Positions 15,341-24,101 of a DNA stretch of 64,000 nt are shown piece after piece. The DNA is from KBS50 sp042666615. Its GTDB lineage: Bacteria; Actinomycetota; Actinomycetes; Mycobacteriales; Micromonosporaceae. Below the pieces are notes generated by a model that was not told the origin of the DNA, did no database searches, and saw only the letters and a list, made by a program, of their open reading frames with translations. Each line of letters begins with the position of its first letter. The first letter of the stretch is position 1. A program made the position numbers and the translations under genes. The stretch spans positions 310,001-374,000 of the forward strand of contig NZ_JBHTDD010000001.1 in NCBI RefSeq assembly GCF_042666615.1, in the 5' to 3' direction.

Positions 15341-16330
15341 TCAGGCGGCCGACCTGTCCGGATACGGCCACGCGTTGGGCCGGCACCCGTCCAGGAACAG
15401 TGTCTGCTGCTGCATCACCGGCGCCGGTCGGCCCCGGCCGGGGCACGGCTGGTGCCCCCGCCCCAACTGGTGACCCACCTCATGGTTGACCACGTAGGTG
15501 CGGTACTGCGCCAGCGGCAGCCCGATGGCCACCAGGTGGTCCACCGACAGTCGCCAGCGGTCCAGGTTGATGATGACCTTGCCCGACACCCGGCACGATG
15601 TGTACGGCTTCCCACCGACCCGGATGTCGACCCCGCCCTGAAGGCACATCCGGCCGGCGGTCCGCGCGGTAGCCAGATAAACGGTGAAGTTGGCCGACGC
15701 CCCGCCGTCCACCCGCTGCAGGCGTAGCCGCCCCGTCGCCGGCCAGCTTCGCGGGTCGCCGAGCGCCGACTCCACCGCCTCGGTGAACGCGGTCACGTCC
15801 TCGCCGGAACCCTGCTCCACCGCCACCCGGAATCGCTGCACCGAGCCGGCACGACCGAGCACGGCGCCGGTGCCCCGGGCGTAGCCGAAGGTGCCGGAGC
15901 CGCTGGCCGGAACGGCGCCGGTGAGTCGCGACACCGACGCGTCCGGAGCGGACGACGGGTCAGCCGACGACCCGGCGGGGCCCGTCGGGGGCGCGGCCAG
16001 GACACCCGCTCGTACGGTGGGGACCGGCGTGGGCGGTCCCGTCGGCGAGGGCGGCGATCCGGGCGTCGGATGTCGTCCGAGGGCGTTGGCCGCGCGCTCC
16101 CGCACCCCCGGCACATAGGCCGCGACCGTCAGGACCAGCGCCATGGCAAGCAGCAGCCACCCGAATGGTCGGGACCGCCGTGACCGGAACCGACGCCGCG
16201 GCGCCCGACGGCGGCCGCGTCGGCCGGCGGCTGGCCCGCGCCGGCGCGTTCCGGCGCCCGGCCGGCGCCCGGCGGAGGCGGCCGGTCGTGGGGACGCGGA
16301 CTGAGGCCGAGCCGGCCGAGGTGGGGTCAT
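15341..16330 (-). CDS. Second DUF3152 protein with metzincin zinc-protease signature
   Basis: A 329-residue paralogue of the next gene. A highly basic cytoplasmic N-terminus of about 55 residues (many Arg) precedes one transmembrane helix (about 57-74). A Pro/Thr-rich linker and the DUF3152 domain (about 145-329) follow. The zinc motif is HEVGHQLGRGH (283-293) with the Met segment PVMQQQT (304-310). Cysteines at about 229, 246, 296 and 316 match the paralogue's positions. The ATG at 16330 lies four bases after the stop of an alpha/beta hydrolase gene, implying coupled translation. The long basic head is absent from the paralogue and may change anchoring. Confidence 0.82.
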   Translation of the reverse strand: MTPPRPARPQSASPRPAASAGRRPGAGTRRRGPAAGRRGRRRAPRRRFRSRRSRPFGWLLLAMALVLTVAAYVPGVRERAANALGRHPTPGSPPSPTGPPTPVPTVRAGVLAAPPTGPAGSSADPSSAPDASVSRLTGAVPASGSGTFGYARGTGAVLGRAGSVQRFRVAVEQGSGEDVTAFTEAVESALGDPRSWPATGRLRLQRVDGGASANFTVYLATARTAGRMCLQGGVDIRVGGKPYTSCRVSGKVIINLDRWRLSVDHLVAIGLPLAQYRTYVVNHEVGHQLGRGHQPCPGRGRPAPVMQQQTLFLDGCRPNAWPYPDRSAA

Positions 16331-16334
16331 GCCC

Positions 16335-17324
16335 TTAAGGTGTCATGCCACCCGCCATTTCGTTGCCCGGCCGCGACGCGTTTCTCATCTCGTCGAGCAT
16401 GGCGATGGTCGCCCGTGCCACCGTCCGCGGCACCTCGAGCTGCGCCACATGCCCCACCCCGTCCAGCATCAGCAACCGGCTGTCCGGGATCGTCCGGGCC
16501 ACCTGCGGTGACACCCGCACGTCCACCAACCGGTCCTGCCGGCCGCCGATCACCAGGGTGGGCGCCGTGACCATCCCGGCGATCCGCCACAACGAGCCGG
16601 ACCCGGGCAGATAGGCGCGCAGGAAGCTGGATACCAGGCCACGGAACGTACGCAGGTAGGCGTGCGCGTAGTGGTCGGCGGTGTACCGGGCCCGGATCTC
16701 CTCGATCGCCTCCTGTCGCCGCTGCTCGCAGATGCGGGTGGTGTCCGCGACGCACGCCTCCATGACCTGGCGGGCCATCTCCTCCGGCGTCAGGTGGGTG
16801 AGATACCGGGCGGTCAACCGCCGCGCACCGGGGATGGCCAGCAGCGGCAGCATCCGCCCCTGCAACGATCGGCGCGGGTCGAGAAACGGCATGGCCGGCG
16901 AGATGAGCGTCAGGGTCCGGACCAGGTCCGGCCGCAACCCGGCGATCCGCACCGCGATGGCTCCGCCGAGTGAGTTGCCGAACAGGTGCACCGGTCCCCG
17001 GTCGCTCTGCTCGAGGTAGCGGACGAGGTGCTCCGCGAAGGCCGGGATGGAGTAGCTGCGCCCGGGCTCGCTGCGCCCGAACCCCGGCAGGTCGATCGCC
17101 TGCCCGTCGAACCGACCGGAGAGCAGCCCGGCGAGGTCCGTCCAGTTCTGCGAGGAACCACCGAGCCCGTGCACGTACAGCGCCGGCTCAGCGTCCACGC
17201 CGGTTGCCGGGGTGTCCCGGACGTACGACACCAGGTCGCCGACCCGCACCCGACGGCCCGGCCACGGCGGTGGGACCTCCCCCGACGGAAGCAGACCCTC
17301 GGGTCCGAGCACGGCATGTCTCAT
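16335..17324 (-). CDS. Alpha/beta hydrolase
   Basis: A 329-residue alpha/beta-fold hydrolase. The oxyanion region is YVHGLGGSSQNW, and the nucleophile elbow GNSLGG gives a serine. The acid lies in VIGGRQDRLVDV and the catalytic histidine in LDGVGHVAQLEVP, so a full triad is present. A four-helix cap region sits between. Members act as esterases, lipases or C-C hydrolases; the substrate is unknown. The ATG at 17324, with AGGGA upstream, is chosen over a start 39 bases further out. It is followed four bases later by a DUF3152 gene, suggesting a shared extracytoplasmic or envelope role, though no signal peptide is seen here. Confidence 0.87.
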   Translation of the reverse strand: MRHAVLGPEGLLPSGEVPPPWPGRRVRVGDLVSYVRDTPATGVDAEPALYVHGLGGSSQNWTDLAGLLSGRFDGQAIDLPGFGRSEPGRSYSIPAFAEHLVRYLEQSDRGPVHLFGNSLGGAIAVRIAGLRPDLVRTLTLISPAMPFLDPRRSLQGRMLPLLAIPGARRLTARYLTHLTPEEMARQVMEACVADTTRICEQRRQEAIEEIRARYTADHYAHAYLRTFRGLVSSFLRAYLPGSGSLWRIAGMVTAPTLVIGGRQDRLVDVRVSPQVARTIPDSRLLMLDGVGHVAQLEVPRTVARATIAMLDEMRNASRPGNEMAGGMTP

Positions 17325-17407
17325 GTTCCCTAGTGTGCCCGCGCACGGTCGCCGACGGGTCACCGGAGCGCGGACGGGCCCTTTCGGGAACGCATGGCGT
17401 CGGCGCG

Positions 17408-20400
17408 CTATCCGGCGAGCAGAGCCTCCAGCCGCCGGTTGACCGCCGCGAGCGTGGCGCGCACGATCGCCTGCCGCGGGTCACCGGCGACCAGCGCCGA
17501 ACCGGCCAACTGCTCCACCCATCCGTCACAGACCAGCAGCACCACCACGGTGGCCACCTCGCAGCTACCGAAGGGCAGCACCGCCGCGTGTTCCACGAAA
17601 CACCGGCCTTGATCCGGTGTCCGGTCGGCCGACCGGAGCAGCTGGTCGATCGCCAGCGCGGCGGAGGCGGCGCAGAGCCGCAGTACGTACCCGTCCACGG
17701 CGGGTCCGGTGGTCAGACCGGTGGCGCGTTGGTCGCCGGCGGAGAGCCGCACCTCGACGGTCGCCTCCAGCCCGAACGTGCTGACCTGCACGTGGTCGAT
17801 CAGCACCCGGGGGCCGGGCGGACCGTTCGGGTTGAGCGGTCGGGACGGGGCGGTCTCGGTGGTGGTGAGGTGTTGACCGGCCGCGTAGGACGTGCCGGGT
17901 GCCCCCACTGGTCCGATGGCGGCGGCCGGCTCCGCTGACCGTATCGATGCCGCATCGACCGGTCGCACCGCCGACCCCGCGTCACGGTTGAGCGGCGGCG
18001 CGGAGGCCGGCACCGAATGAGCCGGCGGCGCGGACGCTGGCACCGAATGAGCCGGCGGCGCGGACGCTGGCACCGAATGAGCCGGCGGCGCGGAGGCCGG
18101 CACCGAATGAGCCGGCGGCGCGGAGGCCGGCGGCGGCGAAGCCGGCCATGTCGAACCCGGCGGCACCTCGGTGGGCCGGCCGGCCGGCGCTGACGCGCAG
18201 GAGGTCGGGCCGCCCACCACGGCCCGGCCGGCGGCCGTTCCCGGTGCGGCAGGGCCGGTCGGGGACGGCCGGCGCCGCTCCGGCGATCCGCTCGGGGACG
18301 AACGGGTCCGCTGGTGGCCGCTCTCCAGGCCGGCTGGCGGTGGGTCCTGCGGAGCGGCGGCGAGGCCCATCCGTTCCTGCAGCAGACGGGCCACCTGGCG
18401 GCTCACCTCGGCCGGATCGGCGCCGTCCGCCAACTCGAGACGCAGGCTGTGCGCGCCGGCGGGGGTGGTCCGCAGCGCCGCGTCGCGAACTCCCGGCACA
18501 CCGCGCACCGCACCCAGGATGGCCTGCACGTCGAAGCCGTCCGGTCGTTCGTCGGTCGGCGACGCGGGTTCCTCCCGGCGCAGGTGGGTGGCGATGCGGG
18601 CCAGCTCGGGCGCGGCGGCGTGCGAGTCCACCGCGGGTGGTTCCGGCACGGTCGGCACATCGGGTTCGGCGGGGATCCGCTGCGGCAGGATGTCCGCGGG
18701 AGTCTCCTGCCGGCGACGACCGGTGCGCTCCGGTCCCGGGGTGCGCGAGCGCCGCGTGACATCCGTGGCTCGCGGGCCGGGGTCCCCGGACGGATCACCG
18801 GGCCCGGGTGGCTGATCCGTGGGTCCGTCGCCGCCCCAGTCCGCAGTGCCGCGGTCCACCGGAAACGACGGGCCGGACCGGTGGGTTTCGGGTCGGTCGG
18901 AGGGGCGTTGCCCGCGCTGCTCGTCAGCGGAGCCGCCGACCGGCGGGTCGGCGTGCAACTGCTGGGGAGAAAGGGGCGGCGGATACGCGGGCAGGGCGGG
19001 TGCCGGAGTATCGGACTGCCCAGCCGCGTCGGCCCCGAAACGCGCCACGGTCGGGTCCGTCCCGGACGGTCGGAACGACGGACGGTCCTCCTCGGACCGT
19101 GCCCGCCGCCGCCGGCCGCCGCCCTCGTGGGGATTCAACCGGGCCGGCGGCCCGAGCGGTACGACGTTGTCGACGACATCCTCCCGGGAGGCGCTGACGG
19201 GACCGGTGGAGGCGGTGCCCGCCTGGGGGGCCGGGCCGGGCGACAGGTGGTTGGGACCGGGAGCCTGCTCGGTACGGGCGGGACCGGCCACGGAATCAGG
19301 AGGGGTGGGACCGGGGGCCGGCTCAGCCGGCGTGGCCCAACCGGGCGCCCAGTCCTCGCGCTGCTGGCGCTCAGCCGGCTCCCGGGTGACCGGCCAGGGC
19401 GACGCTCCACCGGTGGCCCACGCGGGTGGCTCCCCGACGGTCCAGGCCGGGGGTTCCTCGGCCAGCCAGGGTGGCCGGCTGGTGGCCGGCCAGGAAGGTT
19501 CCCCGGTAACGGACCAGGACGCTCCACGTGTCGGCCGCTCCATTGTGGCCGGACCGCCCGGGGCCTCGCCGGGCGACGCTGGCGGTTCGCCGGCCGGCGG
19601 TGCGGGAGGCGGCTCCCACCCGCCGGGCCGATCCGTCGTCGCGGCCTGTCCCCAGCCAGTCTCGCCCGCTCCGGTGAACGGCTCCGGCTCCGGTGTCCCG
19701 GGGAACGGCGGTGCCGATGCCGGCCCGCCGGGAGCCGACCGGGTCGGGGCCGGCGGCGCCGACGAAGGCGACACCGGCGGGCCGGAGGCCGGCGGGGCAG
19801 GCCCCGACGGCACCGAACCACCGGGCACCTCCGACCGGCTCGACCCGTGGTCAGCGACCGGACCCTCGCCGTACCCCCTGGCGTCGTAGCCGATGGGCGG
19901 CGCCGGCTCCGACCGTCGCGGCCACTCGTCGGCGCCGCGGGGCTGCGGAATCCGGGGTTGCGCCTGCCCGTAACCCGGCTGAGGTCGGAAGCCGGGCGGC
20001 GTGGTGAATCCACCCCCACCGGACGAAGGCTCGGGATCCCACCCGGGTCGACCCGACCACGGTCCGGCCGCCTCCGAGGGATCAACCTGCGGCTCGTTCG
20101 TGGAATGCCGGGAGGGGTCCGTCGCACGCGGTTCGTCCGTCGGAGGGCGCGGCGGTGAACCCGGTTCCGCTGGCCGGACCGAATCGGCCGGTGGGCGTTG
20201 CGCGGGCATGGCCAGGCGGTCATAGCTGGATTCGTCGCGCTGCTCGCCGTAGGAGCCGCCGAACGTTTCGCCGGACGGCCCCGCGACGGCTCGCGGAGGT
20301 CGGGCGAACCGCTCGTCATGTGCGAAGCCGTTCGCCGGCGATTCGACGGCGAGCCGGCCGGGGCCGGCGGGCTCGCCTCCCCAGCGCGGTTCGGTCGCCT

Positions 20401-20656
20401 GCTGCCAGGCGGTCAGGGCCGTGCCGGGGTGCGCTCCGGTATCTTCCTCGTCGATCCCGGCTGGCTCCGGCTGGGCGGCCGGGACCCCGCGGTGGGCATC
20501 GCGGCCCTGATCGGGGGCTCCGCCCCACCCAGCGTCGCCCCAGCCCTGATCAGCCGGTGCCCAGCCGTTCACGGGCGGGTTCGGCTCATCGCCGTGCCCC
20601 GTGCCGCGGCCGGTCCATCCCGGCCTGGCGGCTCCGGGCTGCCCTGCTTCATCCAC
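17408..20656 (-). CDS. Very long proline-rich disordered protein with conserved C-terminal domain
   Basis: 1082 residues. About the first 650 are Pro/Gly/Ala/Ser-rich with many Trp and charged residues and look disordered. A small alpha/beta module lies near residues 680-765 (ILGAVRGVPGVRDAALRTT and SLRLELADGADPAEV). Four 10-residue repeats PPAHSVPASA follow near 845-885. A conserved domain of about 130 residues ends the protein (VLIDHVQVSTFGLEATVEV through ATLAAVNRRLEALLAG). No signal peptide is seen. GTG at 20656 was chosen for AAGGAG upstream; longer in-frame starts overlap the divergent promoter. I do not recognise the family. Confidence 0.75.
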   Translation of the reverse strand: MDEAGQPGAARPGWTGRGTGHGDEPNPPVNGWAPADQGWGDAGWGGAPDQGRDAHRGVPAAQPEPAGIDEEDTGAHPGTALTAWQQATEPRWGGEPAGPGRLAVESPANGFAHDERFARPPRAVAGPSGETFGGSYGEQRDESSYDRLAMPAQRPPADSVRPAEPGSPPRPPTDEPRATDPSRHSTNEPQVDPSEAAGPWSGRPGWDPEPSSGGGGFTTPPGFRPQPGYGQAQPRIPQPRGADEWPRRSEPAPPIGYDARGYGEGPVADHGSSRSEVPGGSVPSGPAPPASGPPVSPSSAPPAPTRSAPGGPASAPPFPGTPEPEPFTGAGETGWGQAATTDRPGGWEPPPAPPAGEPPASPGEAPGGPATMERPTRGASWSVTGEPSWPATSRPPWLAEEPPAWTVGEPPAWATGGASPWPVTREPAERQQREDWAPGWATPAEPAPGPTPPDSVAGPARTEQAPGPNHLSPGPAPQAGTASTGPVSASREDVVDNVVPLGPPARLNPHEGGGRRRRARSEEDRPSFRPSGTDPTVARFGADAAGQSDTPAPALPAYPPPLSPQQLHADPPVGGSADEQRGQRPSDRPETHRSGPSFPVDRGTADWGGDGPTDQPPGPGDPSGDPGPRATDVTRRSRTPGPERTGRRRQETPADILPQRIPAEPDVPTVPEPPAVDSHAAAPELARIATHLRREEPASPTDERPDGFDVQAILGAVRGVPGVRDAALRTTPAGAHSLRLELADGADPAEVSRQVARLLQERMGLAAAPQDPPPAGLESGHQRTRSSPSGSPERRRPSPTGPAAPGTAAGRAVVGGPTSCASAPAGRPTEVPPGSTWPASPPPASAPPAHSVPASAPPAHSVPASAPPAHSVPASAPPAHSVPASAPPLNRDAGSAVRPVDAASIRSAEPAAAIGPVGAPGTSYAAGQHLTTTETAPSRPLNPNGPPGPRVLIDHVQVSTFGLEATVEVRLSAGDQRATGLTTGPAVDGYVLRLCAASAALAIDQLLRSADRTPDQGRCFVEHAAVLPFGSCEVATVVVLLVCDGWVEQLAGSALVAGDPRQAIVRATLAAVNRRLEALLAG
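18001..18120. repeat. Four tandem 30-bp repeats inside the proline-rich gene
   Basis: Units begin at 18001, 18031, 18061 and 18091, with a partial fifth at 18121. They differ only at three positions (units 2 and 3 share one variant, units 1 and 4 the other). Each unit encodes PPAHSVPASA on the minus strand. The near identity points to recent slippage or gene conversion, so copy number is likely to vary between strains. Confidence 0.92.
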
Positions 20657-20802
20657 CGTGCGCTCCTTGTCGCCCTCGCTGAGGCTACCGTGTGGTGGGA
20701 GTGGCGATAAGTTGAAGCGGCACGCCTTTTCAACAGTCGCGCAACCGGCGTCGGTCAGTTCTCCTGGTGAAAGACCCGGCGCGTGAAGTTCGGAGGTACC
20801 CC

Positions 20803-21438
20803 ATGACAGCTGCGGGCGGCGCACAGACGGCCGGACGCCCCACCCGTCTGCCTCGTTCGGCACGGCGCAAGCAGCTGCTGGCGGCGGCGCAGGAGGTGTT
20901 CGTCGCACAGGGCTACCACTCCGCCGCGATGGACGACATCGCGGAACGGGCTGGCGTCAGCAAGCCGGTCCTCTACCAGCACTTCCCCGGCAAGATGGAG
21001 CTCTACCTGGCGTTGTTGGACACGCACTGTGACGCGATAGTGGCAACGGTGCGGGACGCCATGGCCAGCACCATCGACAACAAGGAACGGGTCAAGGGGG
21101 CGGTCCGCGCCTACTTCGACTTCGTCGACCACGAGAGCGAGGCGTTCCGCCTGGTCTTCGAGTCGGACCTGCGGAACGACCCGGCGGTCCGAGAACGGGT
21201 GGACCGGGTCGAGCAGGGCTGCATCGCCGCGATCACGGACACCATCATGTCGGACACCGGGGTGAGCCGGTCCCGGGCCGAGTTGCTCGCCTCCGGGCTC
21301 GTGGGTGCGGCCGAGACAGCCGCCCAGTTCTGGCTGGCCAACGGTCGACGGGTGCCGAAGGGGGAGGCGGAAGCGCTGCTGGCCAGCCTCTCCTGGCGGG
21401 GAATCGCCAGCTTCCCGTTGCAGGGCGAACCCGGCTGA
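20803..21438 (+). CDS. TetR-family transcriptional regulator, Rv3208-like
   Basis: A 211-residue regulator with an N-terminal helix-turn-helix (MDDIAERAGVSKPVLYQHF, about residues 45-63) and a TetR C-terminal domain. The ATG at 20803 has GGAGG seven bases upstream. It is followed by a DUF3107 gene and then a DEAD-box helicase, the same order as Rv3208-Rv3208A-Rv3211 in Mycobacterium tuberculosis. It is divergent from the long proline-rich gene with about 145 bases between. No operator could be recognised by eye. Confidence 0.9.
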   Translation: MTAAGGAQTAGRPTRLPRSARRKQLLAAAQEVFVAQGYHSAAMDDIAERAGVSKPVLYQHFPGKMELYLALLDTHCDAIVATVRDAMASTIDNKERVKGAVRAYFDFVDHESEAFRLVFESDLRNDPAVRERVDRVEQGCIAAITDTIMSDTGVSRSRAELLASGLVGAAETAAQFWLANGRRVPKGEAEALLASLSWRGIASFPLQGEPG

Positions 21439-21592
21439 TCCGCACCGGGTGCGGACCGGATCCCGACCTGGGACGGCGGACAGGCGGGCCCGGAGGGCAG
21501 CCGATCGAACGGTCGAGCGAGTCGGCCCGACGGGCACCGGCACCGATCGGATAGCCTTTGCGACGGCGTACTTTCCTGGATGAGGAGGACCT

Positions 21593-21817
21593 GTGGAGGT
21601 CAAGATCGGCGTGCAGTACGCGCCGCGTGAGCTGGTCATGGAGAGCGCGCAGAGCCCGGCCGAGATCGAGCGGGTGGTCACCGAGGCGATCGCCGGTCAA
21701 GGCACCCTGTCGCTGACCGACGAGAAGGGTCGCCGGATCATCGTGCCGGTGGACAAGGTGGCGTACGTCGAGATCGCCGAGGCGTCGACCCGGGCGGTCG
21801 GCTTCGTCGCTCGCTGA
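21593..21817 (+). CDS. DUF3107 small protein
   Basis: 74 residues, compact and mixed alpha/beta: EVKIGVQYAPRELVME, a helical middle, then IIVPVDKVAYVEIAE. It is a recognisable DUF3107 protein, orthologous in size and position to mycobacterial Rv3208A (TB9.4). Its function is unassigned. The GTG at 21593 has a strong GAGGAGG site six bases upstream. It lies about 150 bases after the TetR gene on the same strand, so both may be co-transcribed. Confidence 0.9.
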   Translation: MEVKIGVQYAPRELVMESAQSPAEIERVVTEAIAGQGTLSLTDEKGRRIIVPVDKVAYVEIAEASTRAVGFVAR

Positions 21818-22376
21818 TGTTCGCGCGGGCCGGCGACTCGGCCGCTCGAAGCGGCGTGACTGAGTGCCACCCCTCTCGAACAGCAGAAACAGGATCGGTC
21901 AGATCGGCCTGACCCGGAGCATCCGCGCTCCAAGGTCGAAAACCCCCAGTCGTCGACAGGCGACCGGTTGAGGAGATCGACAAGCTCGGCCTGACCGGCG
22001 GGAGTGGGTCGGGGCGTGGGCGCTGACGGTCATGACGCACCTGACCGGCGCACCTCGTCCCGACCGACCGGGTCGTTCCACCGCCATCCCGGCCCCCGAT
22101 CGTCCCGATCGTCCCGATCGTCCCGCCGACGGTCCCCGCTGGTCCCGCGTCACCGCCTCGACCAGCACACATCGCGCCGTGAGCAGTGCACCTCCCGGCG
22201 ACTCGGGTACCATGGATGTGTTGCCGTGGGCATCGAGGTCATCAGGACCCGACCCGCGACGCGCGTGCGGCCCGGTCCGGGCTTCGACAAGTCGACGGAT
22301 CGCGTGGCCCGCGCCACACCAGACGCGCCCTCAGGACAGAGCGGGGCGCACCACGAGAGGGCACCCCCACAACCAC
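21818..22376. other. 559-base gene-free leader before the DEAD-box helicase gene
   Basis: No convincing reading frame on either strand. It contains three tandem CCCGATCGT units (22095-22121). A TACCAT box near 22209 could be a -10 element, but no good -35 was found. For a helicase often linked to cold response or RNA metabolism, a long 5' leader with regulatory structure is plausible but not shown. Confidence 0.5.
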
Positions 22377-24098
22377 ATGAACGAGCACACTCACACCACC
22401 GAGGCCGGCACCGAGCCGGCAACCGACGAGGCGACCAGCGCGCTGGTCGCCGCCGACGAGGCAGCGAAGGCCCTGGTCGCCGCCGCTCCGGTCCGGCCCG
22501 AGGCACCCACGTTCGCCGAACTGGGCGCCCGGCAGGAAACCGTCGACGCGCTCGCCGCGTCCGGCATCACCCGCGCCTTCGCCATCCAGGAGTACGCGTT
22601 GCCGATCGCGCTGCGCGGCAGCGACCTGATCGGTCAGGCGCCGACGGGCACCGGCAAGACGCTGGGCTTCGGCATCCCGCTGCTCGATCGGGTGCTGGCG
22701 CCGGCCGAGGGCGCCGACGGAACGCCGCAGGCGCTTGTCGTCGTACCCACCCGCGAACTCGGTCTACAGGTCGCCAAGGACTTGGCCGCCGCGGGCCGCA
22801 CCCGCGGCGTTCGGGTGCTGCCCATCTACGGTGGCGTGGCGTACGAGCCGCAGATCGGCACCCTGCGCAGCGGGGTGGAGATCCTGGTCGGCACCCCGGG
22901 TCGGCTGCTCGACCTGGCCAAGCAGAAGCACCTGCGGTTGGACCGCGTCCGGGCGCTCGTCCTCGACGAGGCGGACCGCATGCTCGATCTTGGCTTCCTC
23001 GACGATGTCGAGCGGATCCTGGCGATGCTGCCCGACGACCGGCAGACGATGTTGTTCTCCGCCACCATGCCGGAGCCGATCGTCACGCTGGCCCGGCGCT
23101 TCCTGCGTCGCCCGATGACCATCCACGCCGGGCACACCGCGGAGACGGGTCCGTCGCCACAGACCCAGCAGTTGGTCTACCGCACCCACTCGCTCAACAA
23201 GGTCGAGGTGGTGGCCCGAATCCTGCAGGCCAGCGGGCGCGGGTTGACGATGATCTTCACGCGGACCAAGCGGGCCGCCGACCGGATCGCCGAGGACCTG
23301 GACTTCCGCGGTTTCGCCGTGGCTGCCGTACACGGTGATCTCGGGCAGGGAGCCAGGGAACGGGCGCTGCGCGCGTTCCGGGCCGGAAAGATCGACATTC
23401 TGGTCGCCACCGACGTGGCGGCCCGCGGGCTGGACGTCACCGGCGTGACGCACGTCATCAACTATGACTGTCCCGAGGATCAGGACACCTACACGCACCG
23501 GATCGGGCGTACCGGCCGAGCCGGCGCCACCGGCGTCGCGGTGACCTTCGTCGACTGGGACGACATGCCCCGCTGGCGGATCATCGACAAGACGCTGGGC
23601 CTGGACATGCCGGAGCCCCCCGAGACCTACCACACGTCACCGCACCTCTACAGCGACCTGGACATCCCGACCGAGGTGAGCGGAACGCTGCCGACCGCCT
23701 CGCGCACCCGGGTCGGGCTCGCCGCGGAGGTCGAGGAAGACCTGGGTGGTCGCACCCGAGGCGGCCGGCGTGGCGAGGAGGACCGTGGTGACCGGTCGCG
23801 GCGCCGTCGCCGTACCGGAAAGGACAGCGCCGCGGACGAGCCGGCCACGACCGGCGATGCCGAGGCCACGCGAACGCCCCGCCAGCGGCGGCGGCGACGC
23901 GGCGGCCAGGTGGTCGCGGCCGACGAGACCACCGCCCCGGAGCCGGCGGCCGGCGGGGAAACCGCCCCGGCGGGCGACCGGGAAACCAGCGCCGGGCCGG
24001 GCACCCGGTCCCGGCGGCGGCGCCGTCGGGGACGTGGTGGCGGCGGACACGACGCGACGCCAGCCGACGCCGGGTCTGACACCGCCACGACCGCCTGA
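22377..24098 (+). CDS. DEAD-box ATP-dependent RNA helicase, RhlE-like
   Basis: A 573-residue helicase. The Q-motif region is around residues 46-71, motif I is APTGTGKT (88-95), motif Ia is PTRELGLQ, and motif II is DEAD (197-200). Motif III is FSATMPEP; motifs IV to VI include ATDVAARGLDV and HRIGRTGRAG. The last about 130 residues are Arg/Gly/Glu-rich, with runs of arginine, and are probably a disordered RNA-binding tail. It unwinds short RNA duplexes in ribosome assembly or mRNA decay. The ATG at 22377 is the first codon consistent with the family's N-terminus. The methyltransferase gene begins three bases after its stop. Confidence 0.93.
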   Translation: MNEHTHTTEAGTEPATDEATSALVAADEAAKALVAAAPVRPEAPTFAELGARQETVDALAASGITRAFAIQEYALPIALRGSDLIGQAPTGTGKTLGFGIPLLDRVLAPAEGADGTPQALVVVPTRELGLQVAKDLAAAGRTRGVRVLPIYGGVAYEPQIGTLRSGVEILVGTPGRLLDLAKQKHLRLDRVRALVLDEADRMLDLGFLDDVERILAMLPDDRQTMLFSATMPEPIVTLARRFLRRPMTIHAGHTAETGPSPQTQQLVYRTHSLNKVEVVARILQASGRGLTMIFTRTKRAADRIAEDLDFRGFAVAAVHGDLGQGARERALRAFRAGKIDILVATDVAARGLDVTGVTHVINYDCPEDQDTYTHRIGRTGRAGATGVAVTFVDWDDMPRWRIIDKTLGLDMPEPPETYHTSPHLYSDLDIPTEVSGTLPTASRTRVGLAAEVEEDLGGRTRGGRRGEEDRGDRSRRRRRTGKDSAADEPATTGDAEATRTPRQRRRRRGGQVVAADETTAPEPAAGGETAPAGDRETSAGPGTRSRRRRRRGRGGGGHDATPADAGSDTATTA

Positions 24099-24101
24099 CC
24101 C

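Noticed and set aside
18001..18120. Regular 30-bp repeats as a CRISPR array
   Set aside because: Units are contiguous with no spacers and keep a reading frame; no cas genes are present.
18314..20158. Large plus-strand frame opposite the proline-rich gene
   Set aside because: Its sequence is a Gly/Arg-rich mirror of the coding strand. The minus frame has the better start with AAGGAG and a conserved C-terminus, though the pair was considered carefully.
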